Shown piece after piece: positions 1 to 8,169 of a stretch of 64,000 nt of DNA. The stretch comes from Planctomycetota bacterium (GTDB lineage Bacteria > Planctomycetota > Planctomycetia > Pirellulales > PNKZ01): NCBI GenBank assembly GCA_018242585.1, contig JAFEBQ010000010.1, forward strand, positions 78,618-142,617, in the 5' to 3' direction. Every line of letters begins with the position of its first letter. Within the stretch, counting starts at the first letter, position 1. The translations under genes were made by a program, and so were the position numbers. The notes beneath the pieces were generated by a model that worked only from the letters and a program-made list of their open reading frames with translations, did no database searches and had not been told where the DNA came from.

Positions 1-60
1 TGCTCAGCGCCCTCTGCGATTCAACTTTTTTCTTTGCGCCCTTTGCGTCTTTGCGGTTCA
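1..60. repeat. Word-repeat stretch at window edge
   Basis: This stretch repeats a short degenerate word around CTTTGCG (CTTTGCGCC, CTTTGCGTC, TTTGCGG). It resembles one arm of the word-repeat stem elements found at six other gene boundaries in this window. The matching arm, if there is one, lies outside the window on the left, so membership is only a guess. The remaining bases up to the first gene show nothing else I can name. Confidence 0.3.
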
Positions 61-246
61 AATTGTCGTCCGCATTGAACGTCGTGTCGTTGTGCCGTCG
101 TGGTTGGTTTTCTGCCATTAACAGCGAACAACCATGCGACTCGGCGATTCGTGGGCGAAATCGCTCGGCTAGCTGGCCGCTCGGCGCGTTGATAAAATCA
201 AGCCTTCCCCTTCACGCAACACGTGATCAACGAGGACTTGCCACCC

Positions 247-861
247 ATGCTCGGCGCCAAACTCGACGCTTCTCAATACCTGCTCCGCCTGCAACAAGAG
301 GTCGACCGCATCGACCGCGGCGAACTCAAAACCTGGGCCGATCTGATCTATCGCGCCTGGGAGCAAGGGCGTTGGGTCTTCATCTTTGGCAACGGCGGCT
401 CGGCCACTACGGCCTCGCACATGGCCGAGGACTTGGGCAAAAGCTCGCTCCGCGAGTCCGACCTGAAGGACGAATCGAAGCGCCGCCTCCGCGTCCTCAG
501 CTTGACCGACAACGTCGGCTGGCTGCTGGCCGTGGGGAACGACGTCGGTTACGACCAGATCTTCCAGCAACAGTTGATGAACTATGGCGGCCCGGGCGAT
601 GTGTGCATCGCCATCAGCGGTTCGGGCAACAGCCCCAACGTCCTCAACGCGGTCGATTGGGCCAATCGCCACGGACTGCACACGTTCTCGCTCACCGGCT
701 ACAGCGGCGGCAAGCTCCGCCCATTGGCCAAAGCCGGCCTGCATGTGCCGTTGGACGACATGGGCATGGTCGAGAGCATCCACTTGGCCCTGTTCCACTG
801 GGTGTTGAACGACGTCTTCGCCCGCATCAACAGCGAAGGGCGCTACGCGGGCGCAAAGTAG
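247..861 (+). CDS. gmhA: SIS-domain sugar phosphate isomerase, GmhA-like
   Basis: This 204-residue protein resembles sedoheptulose 7-phosphate isomerase, which makes D-glycero-manno-heptose 7-phosphate in the cytoplasm, the first step of ADP-heptose synthesis for surface polysaccharide. The sugar-phosphate loop GNGGSA lies at residues 48-53, the conserved Glu of the family is at residue 61 (SHMAEDLG), a second phosphate-loop motif ISGSGNSPNV follows, and a late E-x-I-H motif matches the catalytic His region of GmhA. I chose the ATG at 247 because GAGGA lies 10 bases upstream; an in-frame GTG at 223 would add eight residues and has no ribosome site. No other heptose gene is adjacent, so the substrate is inferred from motifs only. 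Another SIS-type isomerase is possible. Confidence 0.8.
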   Translation: MLGAKLDASQYLLRLQQEVDRIDRGELKTWADLIYRAWEQGRWVFIFGNGGSATTASHMAEDLGKSSLRESDLKDESKRRLRVLSLTDNVGWLLAVGNDVGYDQIFQQQLMNYGGPGDVCIAISGSGNSPNVLNAVDWANRHGLHTFSLTGYSGGKLRPLAKAGLHVPLDDMGMVESIHLALFHWVLNDVFARINSEGRYAGAK

Positions 862-878
862 AGACGGCCTGCGAATGA

Positions 879-963
879 CCAAGTCTCAATGACCAATGTC
901 CAAAAAGGCCAGAGGGTGTTTAACGCGCCAAACGCCTGAGACCGATTGGTCATTGGGCCTTGG
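879..963. repeat. Word-repeat stem element A
   Basis: Two arms, 879-897 (CCAAGTCTCAATGACCAAT) and 945-963, are inverted copies that match at 17 of 19 positions. They enclose about 47 bases and fill the gap between two convergent genes. The words AATGACCAAT and CCAAG recur in element E at 34326-34399. The position suits a bidirectional terminator, but no T-tract follows. Confidence 0.7.
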
Positions 964-1003
964 TGCTTTGAGGACAGCGATTCAGACGCGCTGTAACGCG
1001 CCA

Positions 1004-1870
1004 CTAGCGCTGCGGCGCCCGATCGGGATAGACCACCAGCTCGACGCGGCGGTTCCGCTCTTTCCCCTGCAGCGTGCCGTTTGACACGATCGGGTGATTG
1101 GCCCCATGCCCGCCGACAAATAGATGCGTCGGCGGCACGCGCGACGGACCTGACAACTGGTCATAGACCGCCAAGGCTCGGGCCGTCGACAGTTGATGAT
1201 TGCTCTGCCACCGACTTTGCCCCGCCAAGGCGTCGGTGTCGGTGTGACCTTCGACGCCGATCATCTGCTCGGGGTAGGCCCGCATCAATTCCGCGCCGAC
1301 CTGGTCGATGAGAATCGTCCCCTGCGGCGTCAGCCGAGCCGTGTCGGGCTCGAACATGCGACCGGCCGGCAGTTCCACGCGCACCACGTCCCCGTCCTGG
1401 CGAATCTCGACGCCAGGAATCGTGATCGGTGGTACGCGCGAGCTGCGCACTGCGCCGCTCGACGCGCTGGCCGGAATGATCCGCTGTCGGGCGTCTTGTT
1501 CGAGGGACTCGGCGCGCCGCGCCATGGCTTCGTTATCGCCGCGCATCTTGGCGATCTGCGTCGTCGCGCCGGCCAGTTGATCGCGCAAGGCCGACGACTG
1601 GTCTTCCAGCACGCGCGATTGTTGCCGCGTCTGGGCCAACAGCGTCTCGAGCTCTTGATTGTCTTTGTCCAGGTGAGCCGCGCGGTCTTGCAGTTCTTGA
1701 TTCCGCTGGGCCAGTTGCGTGGTCTGTTGTTGCAGACTCGTCACCTGCCCTTGCATCATCGGATTGTTGGCACAACCCGTGGTCAGCAACAGCGACATTC
1801 CTCCCACGCCGAACGCGCAGCCGCGCACGCGGGCAAACAATCTCGTTAATCGCTCGCGCGTCGTGATCAC
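1004..1870 (-). CDS. OmpA/MotB-domain lipoprotein
   Basis: This 288-residue protein is probably an envelope lipoprotein that binds peptidoglycan. A basic N-terminus and hydrophobic stretch end at a Cys near residue 33 (LLTTGCANN); the lipobox is imperfect because Thr sits at -3. A Gln-rich coiled coil follows (about residues 41-125), then an OmpA-like C-terminal domain with the signature EGHTDTD and a late RRVELVV strand. The GTG start at 1870 is preferred because AAGGA lies eight bases upstream; an upstream in-frame ATG at 1906 would give an awkward long leader. It is convergent with the isomerase gene. Coiled coil plus OmpA domain is typical of Pal/MotB-like anchoring proteins; the partner is unknown. 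Confidence 0.8.
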   Translation of the reverse strand: MITTRERLTRLFARVRGCAFGVGGMSLLLTTGCANNPMMQGQVTSLQQQTTQLAQRNQELQDRAAHLDKDNQELETLLAQTRQQSRVLEDQSSALRDQLAGATTQIAKMRGDNEAMARRAESLEQDARQRIIPASASSGAVRSSRVPPITIPGVEIRQDGDVVRVELPAGRMFEPDTARLTPQGTILIDQVGAELMRAYPEQMIGVEGHTDTDALAGQSRWQSNHQLSTARALAVYDQLSGPSRVPPTHLFVGGHGANHPIVSNGTLQGKERNRRVELVVYPDRAPQR

Positions 1871-2004
1871 CGGGCTCGTCCTTGAGGGACCGGAAATGAG
1901 ACCCAAAGAAGGCGTTAAGTGCCGAAGTGGTCTATGGTGTGGCGCGGAAGATTAGCAGCCGCGCCCCACGACGACAAGGTCAGTGACCCCGGCAGCGGGC
2001 CTTG

Positions 2005-2538
2005 CTAGCAGGTGGCCCCGGCCGCTTCCGCGGCCAGCGCGGCGCGGAATGCTGTCACCTGGTCCGACTCGCGCGCCGGCTCGGGCCACGCGAACCGCTT
2101 GATGTAATTCCGCCGGTAGGACATCGGCGCGTGGGCTTCCCATCCCCAGCGCCGCAGCAAGCGGGCCGAAATCCGCAGATTCGACACGTCGCACACGATT
2201 CCCCAGCTTTGCTTGAGGACGGCGATCTCGTCCAGGATCACCAGCGCCCGGCGGAACGTGGCGAATGACGTCTGGTGCGACGACTGGACATAGTCAAGCG
2301 CCAGGAACTCGGGGCACGCTCCGGGCTGATGCCAGTAGAGCCGGCAACGATCACCGCGCCGCCAGCGATGAATCGCCTCGCCCACGGTCACCGCCTCGAA
2401 CCGAGTCGGCCGACGTGCCCAGGGACGCCAGCGCACGCCGCGGAACTCGCCACGTTCGATCTCGATACTGCCGGCCCGCCAACCGCGCAGCCGGTCGGCC
2501 TCTTGCACGCGATCAGTGATTTGCGGCCACAGGCTCAT
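2005..2538 (-). CDS. Conserved hypothetical protein, Trp/Arg-rich
   Basis: I cannot assign a function to this 177-residue protein. It is rich in Trp, Arg and Tyr, has no signal peptide or membrane segment, and ends in a strongly patterned region (ISARLLRRWGWEAH, then RRNYIKRF) of a kind I associate with planctomycete hypothetical proteins. The ATG at 2538 follows a GGGGAAG ribosome site by six bases and lies 70 bases after the prepilin peptidase stop on the same strand, so it is probably the last gene of that transcript. An in-frame upstream extension to 2643 would overlap the peptidase gene and is less likely. The size and central alpha/beta pattern could suit an acetyltransferase-like fold, but no motif proves it. 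Confidence 0.7.
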   Translation of the reverse strand: MSLWPQITDRVQEADRLRGWRAGSIEIERGEFRGVRWRPWARRPTRFEAVTVGEAIHRWRRGDRCRLYWHQPGACPEFLALDYVQSSHQTSFATFRRALVILDEIAVLKQSWGIVCDVSNLRISARLLRRWGWEAHAPMSYRRNYIKRFAWPEPARESDQVTAFRAALAAEAAGATC

Positions 2539-2608
2539 AGCAGGCTTCCCCGGAATCGGACACTGCCGAAACTCTAGGTCGCCTGCGCGCCATTTGACCC
2601 GCAAGGTG

Positions 2609-3919
2609 TCAGAGATCCGACTCGGCCGGGTCAGCGCCGCCATAGCGCATCAGCCGGTAAACCAGCAAAACCGGCACAATGATTACCAGGCAGCCGACGA
2701 GCCCGGCCGGAATGAGCCACGGAACAAAGAACGATTCCTTCAAGTAGTCCCAGGCCGGCAGCCAGAAACAGACGACTACCGTAGCCCCCAGGCACAAGAA
2801 CGGCCCGAACGGAATCACCCCGTCGCCGCTGGTCAGTCGCTTGACGATGCCCAACACCGCGCCGGCGAACGGCGCGACGAAGAACGTGAACAGCGCGGCT
2901 TGCCAACCGAGGAACGCGCCGATCATCGCCAACAGCGTCACGTCGCCGAAGCCCATCGCCTCGCGACCCAGCGTCCAGCCCCCGGCCAGCCGGATGTACC
3001 AGACCACGCCACCACCGACGGCCAGTCCGACGAGCGAACTGAGCAGCGATTCCCAGCGCCAACCGCCGCGAAACCAGACGGCGACGATAGCCGCACAGCC
3101 GACGGTGGCCAACACCCCGGCGAGTCGCGTCCCCGAGCGGCGACAAACGCTAGCCACGCACAAACTGACGGCGCGTTGCCAACCATGCCGGCCATACCAC
3201 GTGCGCGGCAACAGCGCAAAGCACCAGCCCAGCCAGCAGCCGCAGCCCAGCGCCAGTGAGCCGACGCTTGGCCAGCCGCCCAGCGACACGGGAAAGGCGA
3301 GCGGCGACGCCATCTGCATGGGCCGCTGGCCAATCGGCACGTTGACTTCCTGTAAGTTTTGCAGGTTGATGAACGCCGGCGGTACATCAGGCAAATGCGA
3401 ATACGGCAACAGCACCGCGAACGCCATCGCCAGGCAAGTTCCCGGCACGATCAACTCGTCGGGAATCGTATAATCGTCGATGTCGATCAACGTCACGGCC
3501 AGCATCAACGTCATCAACACGACATGGGCCGCGAACTGCGACCAGACGACCGACAACGGCGCGGGCTGGGGAAACGCCGGCACCAACTGAAACACCAACC
3601 CCTGCCGGCCCACCTCCCAGTGGTACAACCCGGCCCACAGTGCCGCGCAAACCAGCTCGACGACCACCGGGCGAATCCAGAAGTCGTAGCCAAACGCCCT
3701 GCCTCGGTGCCGCATGCGGATCCAGCCAAACACCGGCGACCGATCGAGCCAGTGCGAGTCGGCGTCGCGCGGATGCCGGGACGACCAGGGGCTGATCGGC
3801 CGCGGCATGCTCGTCAGCGCGTACGACGCCCAATTGACAAAGCTGCCGGCCACCAGCCCGGCGAGCGCCATAATCAAAAGTTGCAACGGATAGCCCAGCG
3901 CCGAGAAGTGCTCGATCAT
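2609..3919 (-). CDS. pilD: Prepilin peptidase (A24 family)
   Basis: This 436-residue polytopic membrane protein is an aspartic prepilin peptidase, which cleaves and usually methylates type IV prepilins and type II pseudopilins at the inner membrane. The two catalytic Asp motifs are visible: LIDIDDYTIPDEL near residue 145 and the GxGD motif MGFGDVTLL near residue 330. The cytoplasmic loop at residues 37-90 aligns with the usual zinc-binding region but has no Cys, so the two CxxC pairs of the classical enzymes are absent. At 436 residues it is longer than the common 250-290; the extra length lies between the catalytic motifs. Its ATG overlaps the stop of the aromatic fusion gene (ATGA), suggesting coupling. 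Likely substrates are the prepilin-like proteins encoded at 44-59 kb. Confidence 0.9.
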   Translation of the reverse strand: MIEHFSALGYPLQLLIMALAGLVAGSFVNWASYALTSMPRPISPWSSRHPRDADSHWLDRSPVFGWIRMRHRGRAFGYDFWIRPVVVELVCAALWAGLYHWEVGRQGLVFQLVPAFPQPAPLSVVWSQFAAHVVLMTLMLAVTLIDIDDYTIPDELIVPGTCLAMAFAVLLPYSHLPDVPPAFINLQNLQEVNVPIGQRPMQMASPLAFPVSLGGWPSVGSLALGCGCWLGWCFALLPRTWYGRHGWQRAVSLCVASVCRRSGTRLAGVLATVGCAAIVAVWFRGGWRWESLLSSLVGLAVGGGVVWYIRLAGGWTLGREAMGFGDVTLLAMIGAFLGWQAALFTFFVAPFAGAVLGIVKRLTSGDGVIPFGPFLCLGATVVVCFWLPAWDYLKESFFVPWLIPAGLVGCLVIIVPVLLVYRLMRYGGADPAESDL

Positions 3920-5964
3920 CGTGCGCCGCTCCGTCGCGGGGCGCGCAAGTGGGCGAGGATTTCATCCACGACCGCCGCGGGCTCGCGCCCCACGGTGTCG
4001 ATCGTCAGATCGGCGCACTCGCGATAGATCGGCTCGCGCTCGGCCAATAGCTTTCGCACCTCGGCCTCGCCGCCCGCCGTGGTCAGGTTCGGACGCCGCG
4101 CCGCCGTCGTCGGATCGGCCGCGATGCGCGCCAGAATGGTCGGCGCGTCGGCTTGCAGCCAAATGATGAAGCTGTCTCGCTTCAAGGCGGCGCGATTCTG
4201 CGGGCGCATCACCACCCCGCCGCCGGTGGCCAGCACCAGTTGAGGGCGCCGCGTCACGTCGGCCACGACGCACGACTCCCAATCGCGGAAAGCCTGCTCA
4301 CCCTGGCTGGCGAAGATCTCGGCGATGGTCTGATGCGCGCGGCGTTCGAGATCGGCGTCGGCGTCGAGCCAATTCCAACCCAACTTGGCGGCCAGCCGCC
4401 ATGCCACGCTCGTCTTACCGGTGCCGCGATAGCCAATCAGCACGATGTTCCGCCGCGCGAAGTCGGCCGACAGGGGCGACTGGCCCGACTCGCGCACCGC
4501 TTCCGCTTCGAGCGCCCCGCGCATCACATCCAGCGGCGCTGGCTGCCCGGTGAATAACTCGAACTGCCGCCCCGCCTGGCGGACGAACATCTCGCGCCCC
4601 GTGACCGTGCGACAGCCGGCCGCTTGCGCCTCGATCAACAGTCGCGTCATCGCGGGTGTGTAGACAGTGTCAAATACCACCATTGTCGATTTGAAATACG
4701 CGGCGTCCCAGGGAGTGTCGCCCGTGTTCGGATCCATCCCCAGCGGCGTGCAATTCACCAGCACGTCGGGCGCGGCCGCGTGGCGTTCATCCCAGGCGAC
4801 GACTTCGCAGCCGAGCGGCTTGGCCAGTTCGACGGCCCGCTCGCGGGTCCGGTTCGAGACCAGCACCCGAGCGCCGCGCTGCTTCAGTCCATAGGTAATC
4901 GCCTTGGCTGCGCCGCCTGCGCCCAGCACCAGTGCCGTGGTCCCCTCGAGCCGGGCGTTTTGATCGGTGCGGCCGAGCGCTTCGGCCAGACTGTCGACCG
5001 CGGCGGCCATGTCGGTGTTGTAGCCGCGCACGCGATTGCCCTCGAAGACGAGCGTGTTCCCCGCGCCGATTGCCGTCACGGCCGGCTCGGGCTTGGTCAT
5101 CACGTCAACGATTGCTTCTTTGTGCGGGATCGTGACGCTCAAGCCGCTGATGCCTAACTCACTCGCGTTATTTAAGAACCGTGGCAAATCGGCCGGTGGC
5201 ACACGGAACGGCAGGTAAACGGCATTCAGGCCGGCATAATGCAGCGCCGGATTATGGATCAAGGGACTCCGTGAATGGGCAATCGGATCGCCAATCACGC
5301 CAAACAACTCGGTTGTCGCGTCCAGCACCTGCTCGTGATACAGATCGCGCATCTGGTGATAGCTCAACTGCCCCGGCGCTGGCGGAGCGTCGCCGTCGAG
5401 CGCCGCATAGGTGAACGGCGCACTCCAGCGCTCGGCCAACAATCGCGTCGGCGTTCCCAGTTCCCCCATGCAAAGCCCGACTGTGGGCATCGCGCTGTGC
5501 CCGACGAGGTCGAGCATTCGGAAGGCGTCGTGCGTCGACTGGGCCAGCGTGGCCAGCTTGACGATATCCGCGTCGCGGCTGACGAGTTGTCGATGGATCG
5601 CCGCCAGATCGTCCGGCGTCTGCTGGAAGTCGTGCATGCTGACGATGCGTTGGCTCGCGCCGGTGCGCGCAAGCGCGGCCGCCGTTGGTTCTTCCAGGTC
5701 GATGTACTCGGCACCGGCTTGCATGGCCGCGACCAGCAGCGCGCGGCGTTCGTCCTCGCCGCGTCGCCAGTGGCCGCCGTCGGCCGGCAGGCGCAGCGTC
5801 ACGATCACCGGTCCCGGCCGCTGGGCGAGCAAGGCCGGCATATCGAACGGCTCGATCAGAAAGTCGAGCCGCCATTCAACCAGCAGCACCCCTTCATCGA
5901 CCAGCCGCCGATGCGTCGCCAGCAATTCATCGGGCGTGGTGCAGTTGAGGACGACGCAGATCAT
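3916..5964 (-). CDS. aroDEK: Trifunctional AroD-AroE-AroK shikimate pathway fusion
   Basis: This 682-residue protein joins three consecutive or near-consecutive shikimate pathway enzymes. Residues 1-215 are a type I 3-dehydroquinate dehydratase with the catalytic His (SMHDFQ) and Schiff-base Lys (DIVKLAT). Residues 220-490 are shikimate dehydrogenase with GDPIAHSRSP, the catalytic Lys in VTIPHKE, Asp in YNTD and the nucleotide motif GAGGAAK. Residues 505-682 are shikimate kinase with Walker A GYRGTGKTS. Together they turn dehydroquinate into shikimate 3-phosphate. The ATG at 5964 is preferred over an upstream TTG at 5982; neither has a clear ribosome site. AroD-AroE fusions are known in plants and some bacteria; the added kinase at the C-terminus is less usual. 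The gene overlaps pilD by ATGA. Confidence 0.93.
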   Translation of the reverse strand: MICVVLNCTTPDELLATHRRLVDEGVLLVEWRLDFLIEPFDMPALLAQRPGPVIVTLRLPADGGHWRRGEDERRALLVAAMQAGAEYIDLEEPTAAALARTGASQRIVSMHDFQQTPDDLAAIHRQLVSRDADIVKLATLAQSTHDAFRMLDLVGHSAMPTVGLCMGELGTPTRLLAERWSAPFTYAALDGDAPPAPGQLSYHQMRDLYHEQVLDATTELFGVIGDPIAHSRSPLIHNPALHYAGLNAVYLPFRVPPADLPRFLNNASELGISGLSVTIPHKEAIVDVMTKPEPAVTAIGAGNTLVFEGNRVRGYNTDMAAAVDSLAEALGRTDQNARLEGTTALVLGAGGAAKAITYGLKQRGARVLVSNRTRERAVELAKPLGCEVVAWDERHAAAPDVLVNCTPLGMDPNTGDTPWDAAYFKSTMVVFDTVYTPAMTRLLIEAQAAGCRTVTGREMFVRQAGRQFELFTGQPAPLDVMRGALEAEAVRESGQSPLSADFARRNIVLIGYRGTGKTSVAWRLAAKLGWNWLDADADLERRAHQTIAEIFASQGEQAFRDWESCVVADVTRRPQLVLATGGGVVMRPQNRAALKRDSFIIWLQADAPTILARIAADPTTAARRPNLTTAGGEAEVRKLLAEREPIYRECADLTIDTVGREPAAVVDEILAHLRAPRRSGAR

Positions 5965-5970
5965 GGGGGA

Positions 5971-6131
5971 AGCGATTAGCAATTAGCGGTTAGCGACTAG
6001 ATAGGAGAGATTAGGGCGACGGAAAGTTCGCCCATGCCCTGGGCGACTTGAATAGTTTAGCTTATTGCCGCCCAGCGTTCAGCCGCCTTCACCACCTCTG
6101 GCTAATCGCTAATAGCTAACCGCTAATCGCT
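5971..6131. repeat. Word-repeat stem element B
   Basis: The arms at 5971-6000 and 6102-6131 are inverted copies, with 25 of 30 positions matching and no gaps. Each arm is built from the repeated words GCGATTAG, AATTAGC and GGTTAGC. The element occupies nearly all of the 173-base gap between mutL and the aromatic fusion gene, both on the minus strand; the loop of about 100 bases shows no gene. Confidence 0.75.
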
Positions 6132-6137
6132 TGCCAG

Positions 6138-8054
6138 CTACGTCCGCTTGAACTGCCGATCGAGTTCTTCGCGAGTAAAGACCAGGGCCGTCGGGCGGCC
6201 GTGGGGGCAATGGTGCGAGTCTTGCGCCAGGTGCCGCTGCGCCACCAGCGCCTCGACCTCCTCGGGCGTCAGGGGGTCGCCCGCCTTGACCGCCGCCTTG
6301 CAACTCATCATGTGCAACAGCTCGTCGATCACGTCGCGCCGGTCGGGGGTCCGACCACCGGCCAGCAACGGCTCGGCCAGCGAGCGGAGCAACTCCGCGG
6401 GACGCAGCCGGCGGAGCATGGCCGGGTAGCTGTGCATCAGCACCGTGTCGCCGCCGAACGCCTCGACTTCGATACCGACCTGCTGCAACGCGTCGCGGGC
6501 TTCGAGGACTACCGCTGCTTCGTTCGACGCCAAGTCGATTGGCTCGGGCACCAGCAATCGCTGGGTCTCGACCGCGCCGGCCAGGACTTTCTCGCGCAGT
6601 TGCTCGTACAGAATCCGCTCGTGCAACGCATGCTGGTCGATGACGACCATCCCTTCGCCGCTTTCGACGATCAGGTAGCGATTGTGCATCTGTAGCGCGC
6701 GAACCGGGCCAGCATCGGCATCGAGCAGCGACGTGGCCGGCGACACTTCATTGCTATCGGCGAAGGCGGCGGCGCTGTCGACGTCGTCCGAAGTCTGATC
6801 GCCGCGGCTGGTCGCGCCGATTGGCGCTGCGGGAGCGCCCAGCGGTTGCGACAGGCGCACGGTCGTCAGCGGCGCGTGGCGCAACCGGTCGCCGGTCGGA
6901 TCGGCACTGTCGCCAGTCCCCTCCCCTGCCCCGCCAACACTGTCTTGCCGCCAACCGGTGGTTTGCGCTCGGGCCCACTCGGCCAACTCGCGGCGCTTGG
7001 CATCGAGTTGCGACTCGGTCAGCCCGACCGGTTCGGCGGGTCCGACCGGTGTCAGGCGATGGGTCAGGTCGGTGCTGAGGAACTTGTTACGCAGCGTGCC
7101 GAGCAACTGGCTGTACAAGCGCCCGCCGTCCTGAAAGCGTACCTCTAGCTTGGTCGGATGCACGTTCACATCGACCAGTTCCGGCGGCATGTCGATCCGC
7201 AGGAAGCAAATGCCGTAGCGGCCGCCCAGGAGCAAGCCGCGAAACGCTTCGGAAAGCGCATGTCCCAGCGCGCGATCCCGGATAAAACGACCGTTCAAGA
7301 ACAGATACTGCATTCGCGGATGCGAGCGACTCTGACTGGGGCGCGCCACGTAGCCGGCCAAGCGGACTTGCTGATCGTGGCTTTCGACGGCGATCAAATC
7401 GTCGGCCAGCTCGCGACCAAAGAACAGCGAAATCCGGTCGAGCAAGTCGGCGCTCGGCGGCAGCTCGTGGACCATCCGCGTATTGTGCCGGAGCGTGAAG
7501 TGGACGTGCGGGTGGGCCAGGGCCAGTCGCGTGAACGCCTCGGAAACGTGCCCCATCTCGGTCGAGGTGCCGCGAAGGAACTTGCGCCGCACCGGCGTGT
7601 TGAAGAACAGATCGCGGACTTCGATCGTCGTCCCCACCGGACCGGCGGCTGGTGTGATCGGGCTGATCCGGCCGGCGTCGACTTCCAGTTGCATCGCCCC
7701 GGTCTCTTCGCCCGGCCGGCTGCGCAACAGCGTTCGGCTCACTTCGGCGATCGAAGCCAGCGCCTCGCCGCGAAAGCCCAGCGTGCGGACGCGGAACAAG
7801 TCGTCGGCGTCGGTCAACTTGCTGGTGGCGTGGCTGGCCACGGCCAGCAGCAACTCGTCGGCCGCAATGCCGCAGCCGTTGTCGACCACGCGGACCAGTT
7901 GCACGCCCCCTTCTTCCACCGCCACGTCGATGCGCGTGGCCCCCGAGTCGAGCGAGTTCTCGACCAGCTCCTTGACGACGCTGGCCGGTCGCTCGATCAC
8001 CTCGCCGGCGGCGATCTTGTTGACGACGCTCGGCGGTAATTGGCGGATGGGCAT
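6138..8054 (-). CDS. mutL: DNA mismatch repair protein MutL
   Basis: This 638-residue protein is MutL, which links MutS mismatch recognition to strand incision. The N-terminal GHKL ATPase is clear: IAAGEVIERPASVVKEL, the Asn motif ENSLDSG, DNGCGI and GFRGEAL. A proline/serine-rich linker spans about residues 340-430. The C-terminal domain has the metal-dependent endonuclease motif DQHALHERILYE (DQHA-x2-E-x4-E pattern), a later CKAAVKAGD segment and CPHGRP. It is therefore the nicking type found where MutH is absent, not the E. coli type. The start ATG gives the canonical MPIRQLPPSVVNKIAAGE opening. It is flanked on both sides by word-repeat stem elements. No mutS is in the window. Confidence 0.97.
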   Translation of the reverse strand: MPIRQLPPSVVNKIAAGEVIERPASVVKELVENSLDSGATRIDVAVEEGGVQLVRVVDNGCGIAADELLLAVASHATSKLTDADDLFRVRTLGFRGEALASIAEVSRTLLRSRPGEETGAMQLEVDAGRISPITPAAGPVGTTIEVRDLFFNTPVRRKFLRGTSTEMGHVSEAFTRLALAHPHVHFTLRHNTRMVHELPPSADLLDRISLFFGRELADDLIAVESHDQQVRLAGYVARPSQSRSHPRMQYLFLNGRFIRDRALGHALSEAFRGLLLGGRYGICFLRIDMPPELVDVNVHPTKLEVRFQDGGRLYSQLLGTLRNKFLSTDLTHRLTPVGPAEPVGLTESQLDAKRRELAEWARAQTTGWRQDSVGGAGEGTGDSADPTGDRLRHAPLTTVRLSQPLGAPAAPIGATSRGDQTSDDVDSAAAFADSNEVSPATSLLDADAGPVRALQMHNRYLIVESGEGMVVIDQHALHERILYEQLREKVLAGAVETQRLLVPEPIDLASNEAAVVLEARDALQQVGIEVEAFGGDTVLMHSYPAMLRRLRPAELLRSLAEPLLAGGRTPDRRDVIDELLHMMSCKAAVKAGDPLTPEEVEALVAQRHLAQDSHHCPHGRPTALVFTREELDRQFKRT

Positions 8055-8059
8055 GGGAA

Positions 8060-8165
8060 AAAGTTGCTAGTTGCTGGTTGCGAGTTGCTAGAGGAATACA
8101 GGAGACCGTGGATGCGCTGCTGGCTCTTAGACGTCTTTAACTAGCCGCTAGCAACTAGCAACTTT
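8060..8165. repeat. Word-repeat stem element C
   Basis: The arm 8060-8075 (AAAGTTGCTAGTTGCT) is perfectly repeated in inverted form at 8150-8165. Both arms continue imperfectly inward as further copies of the word GTTGCTA. The element fills the 115-base gap between the response regulator gene and mutL. Confidence 0.75.
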
Positions 8166-8169
8166 TCTC

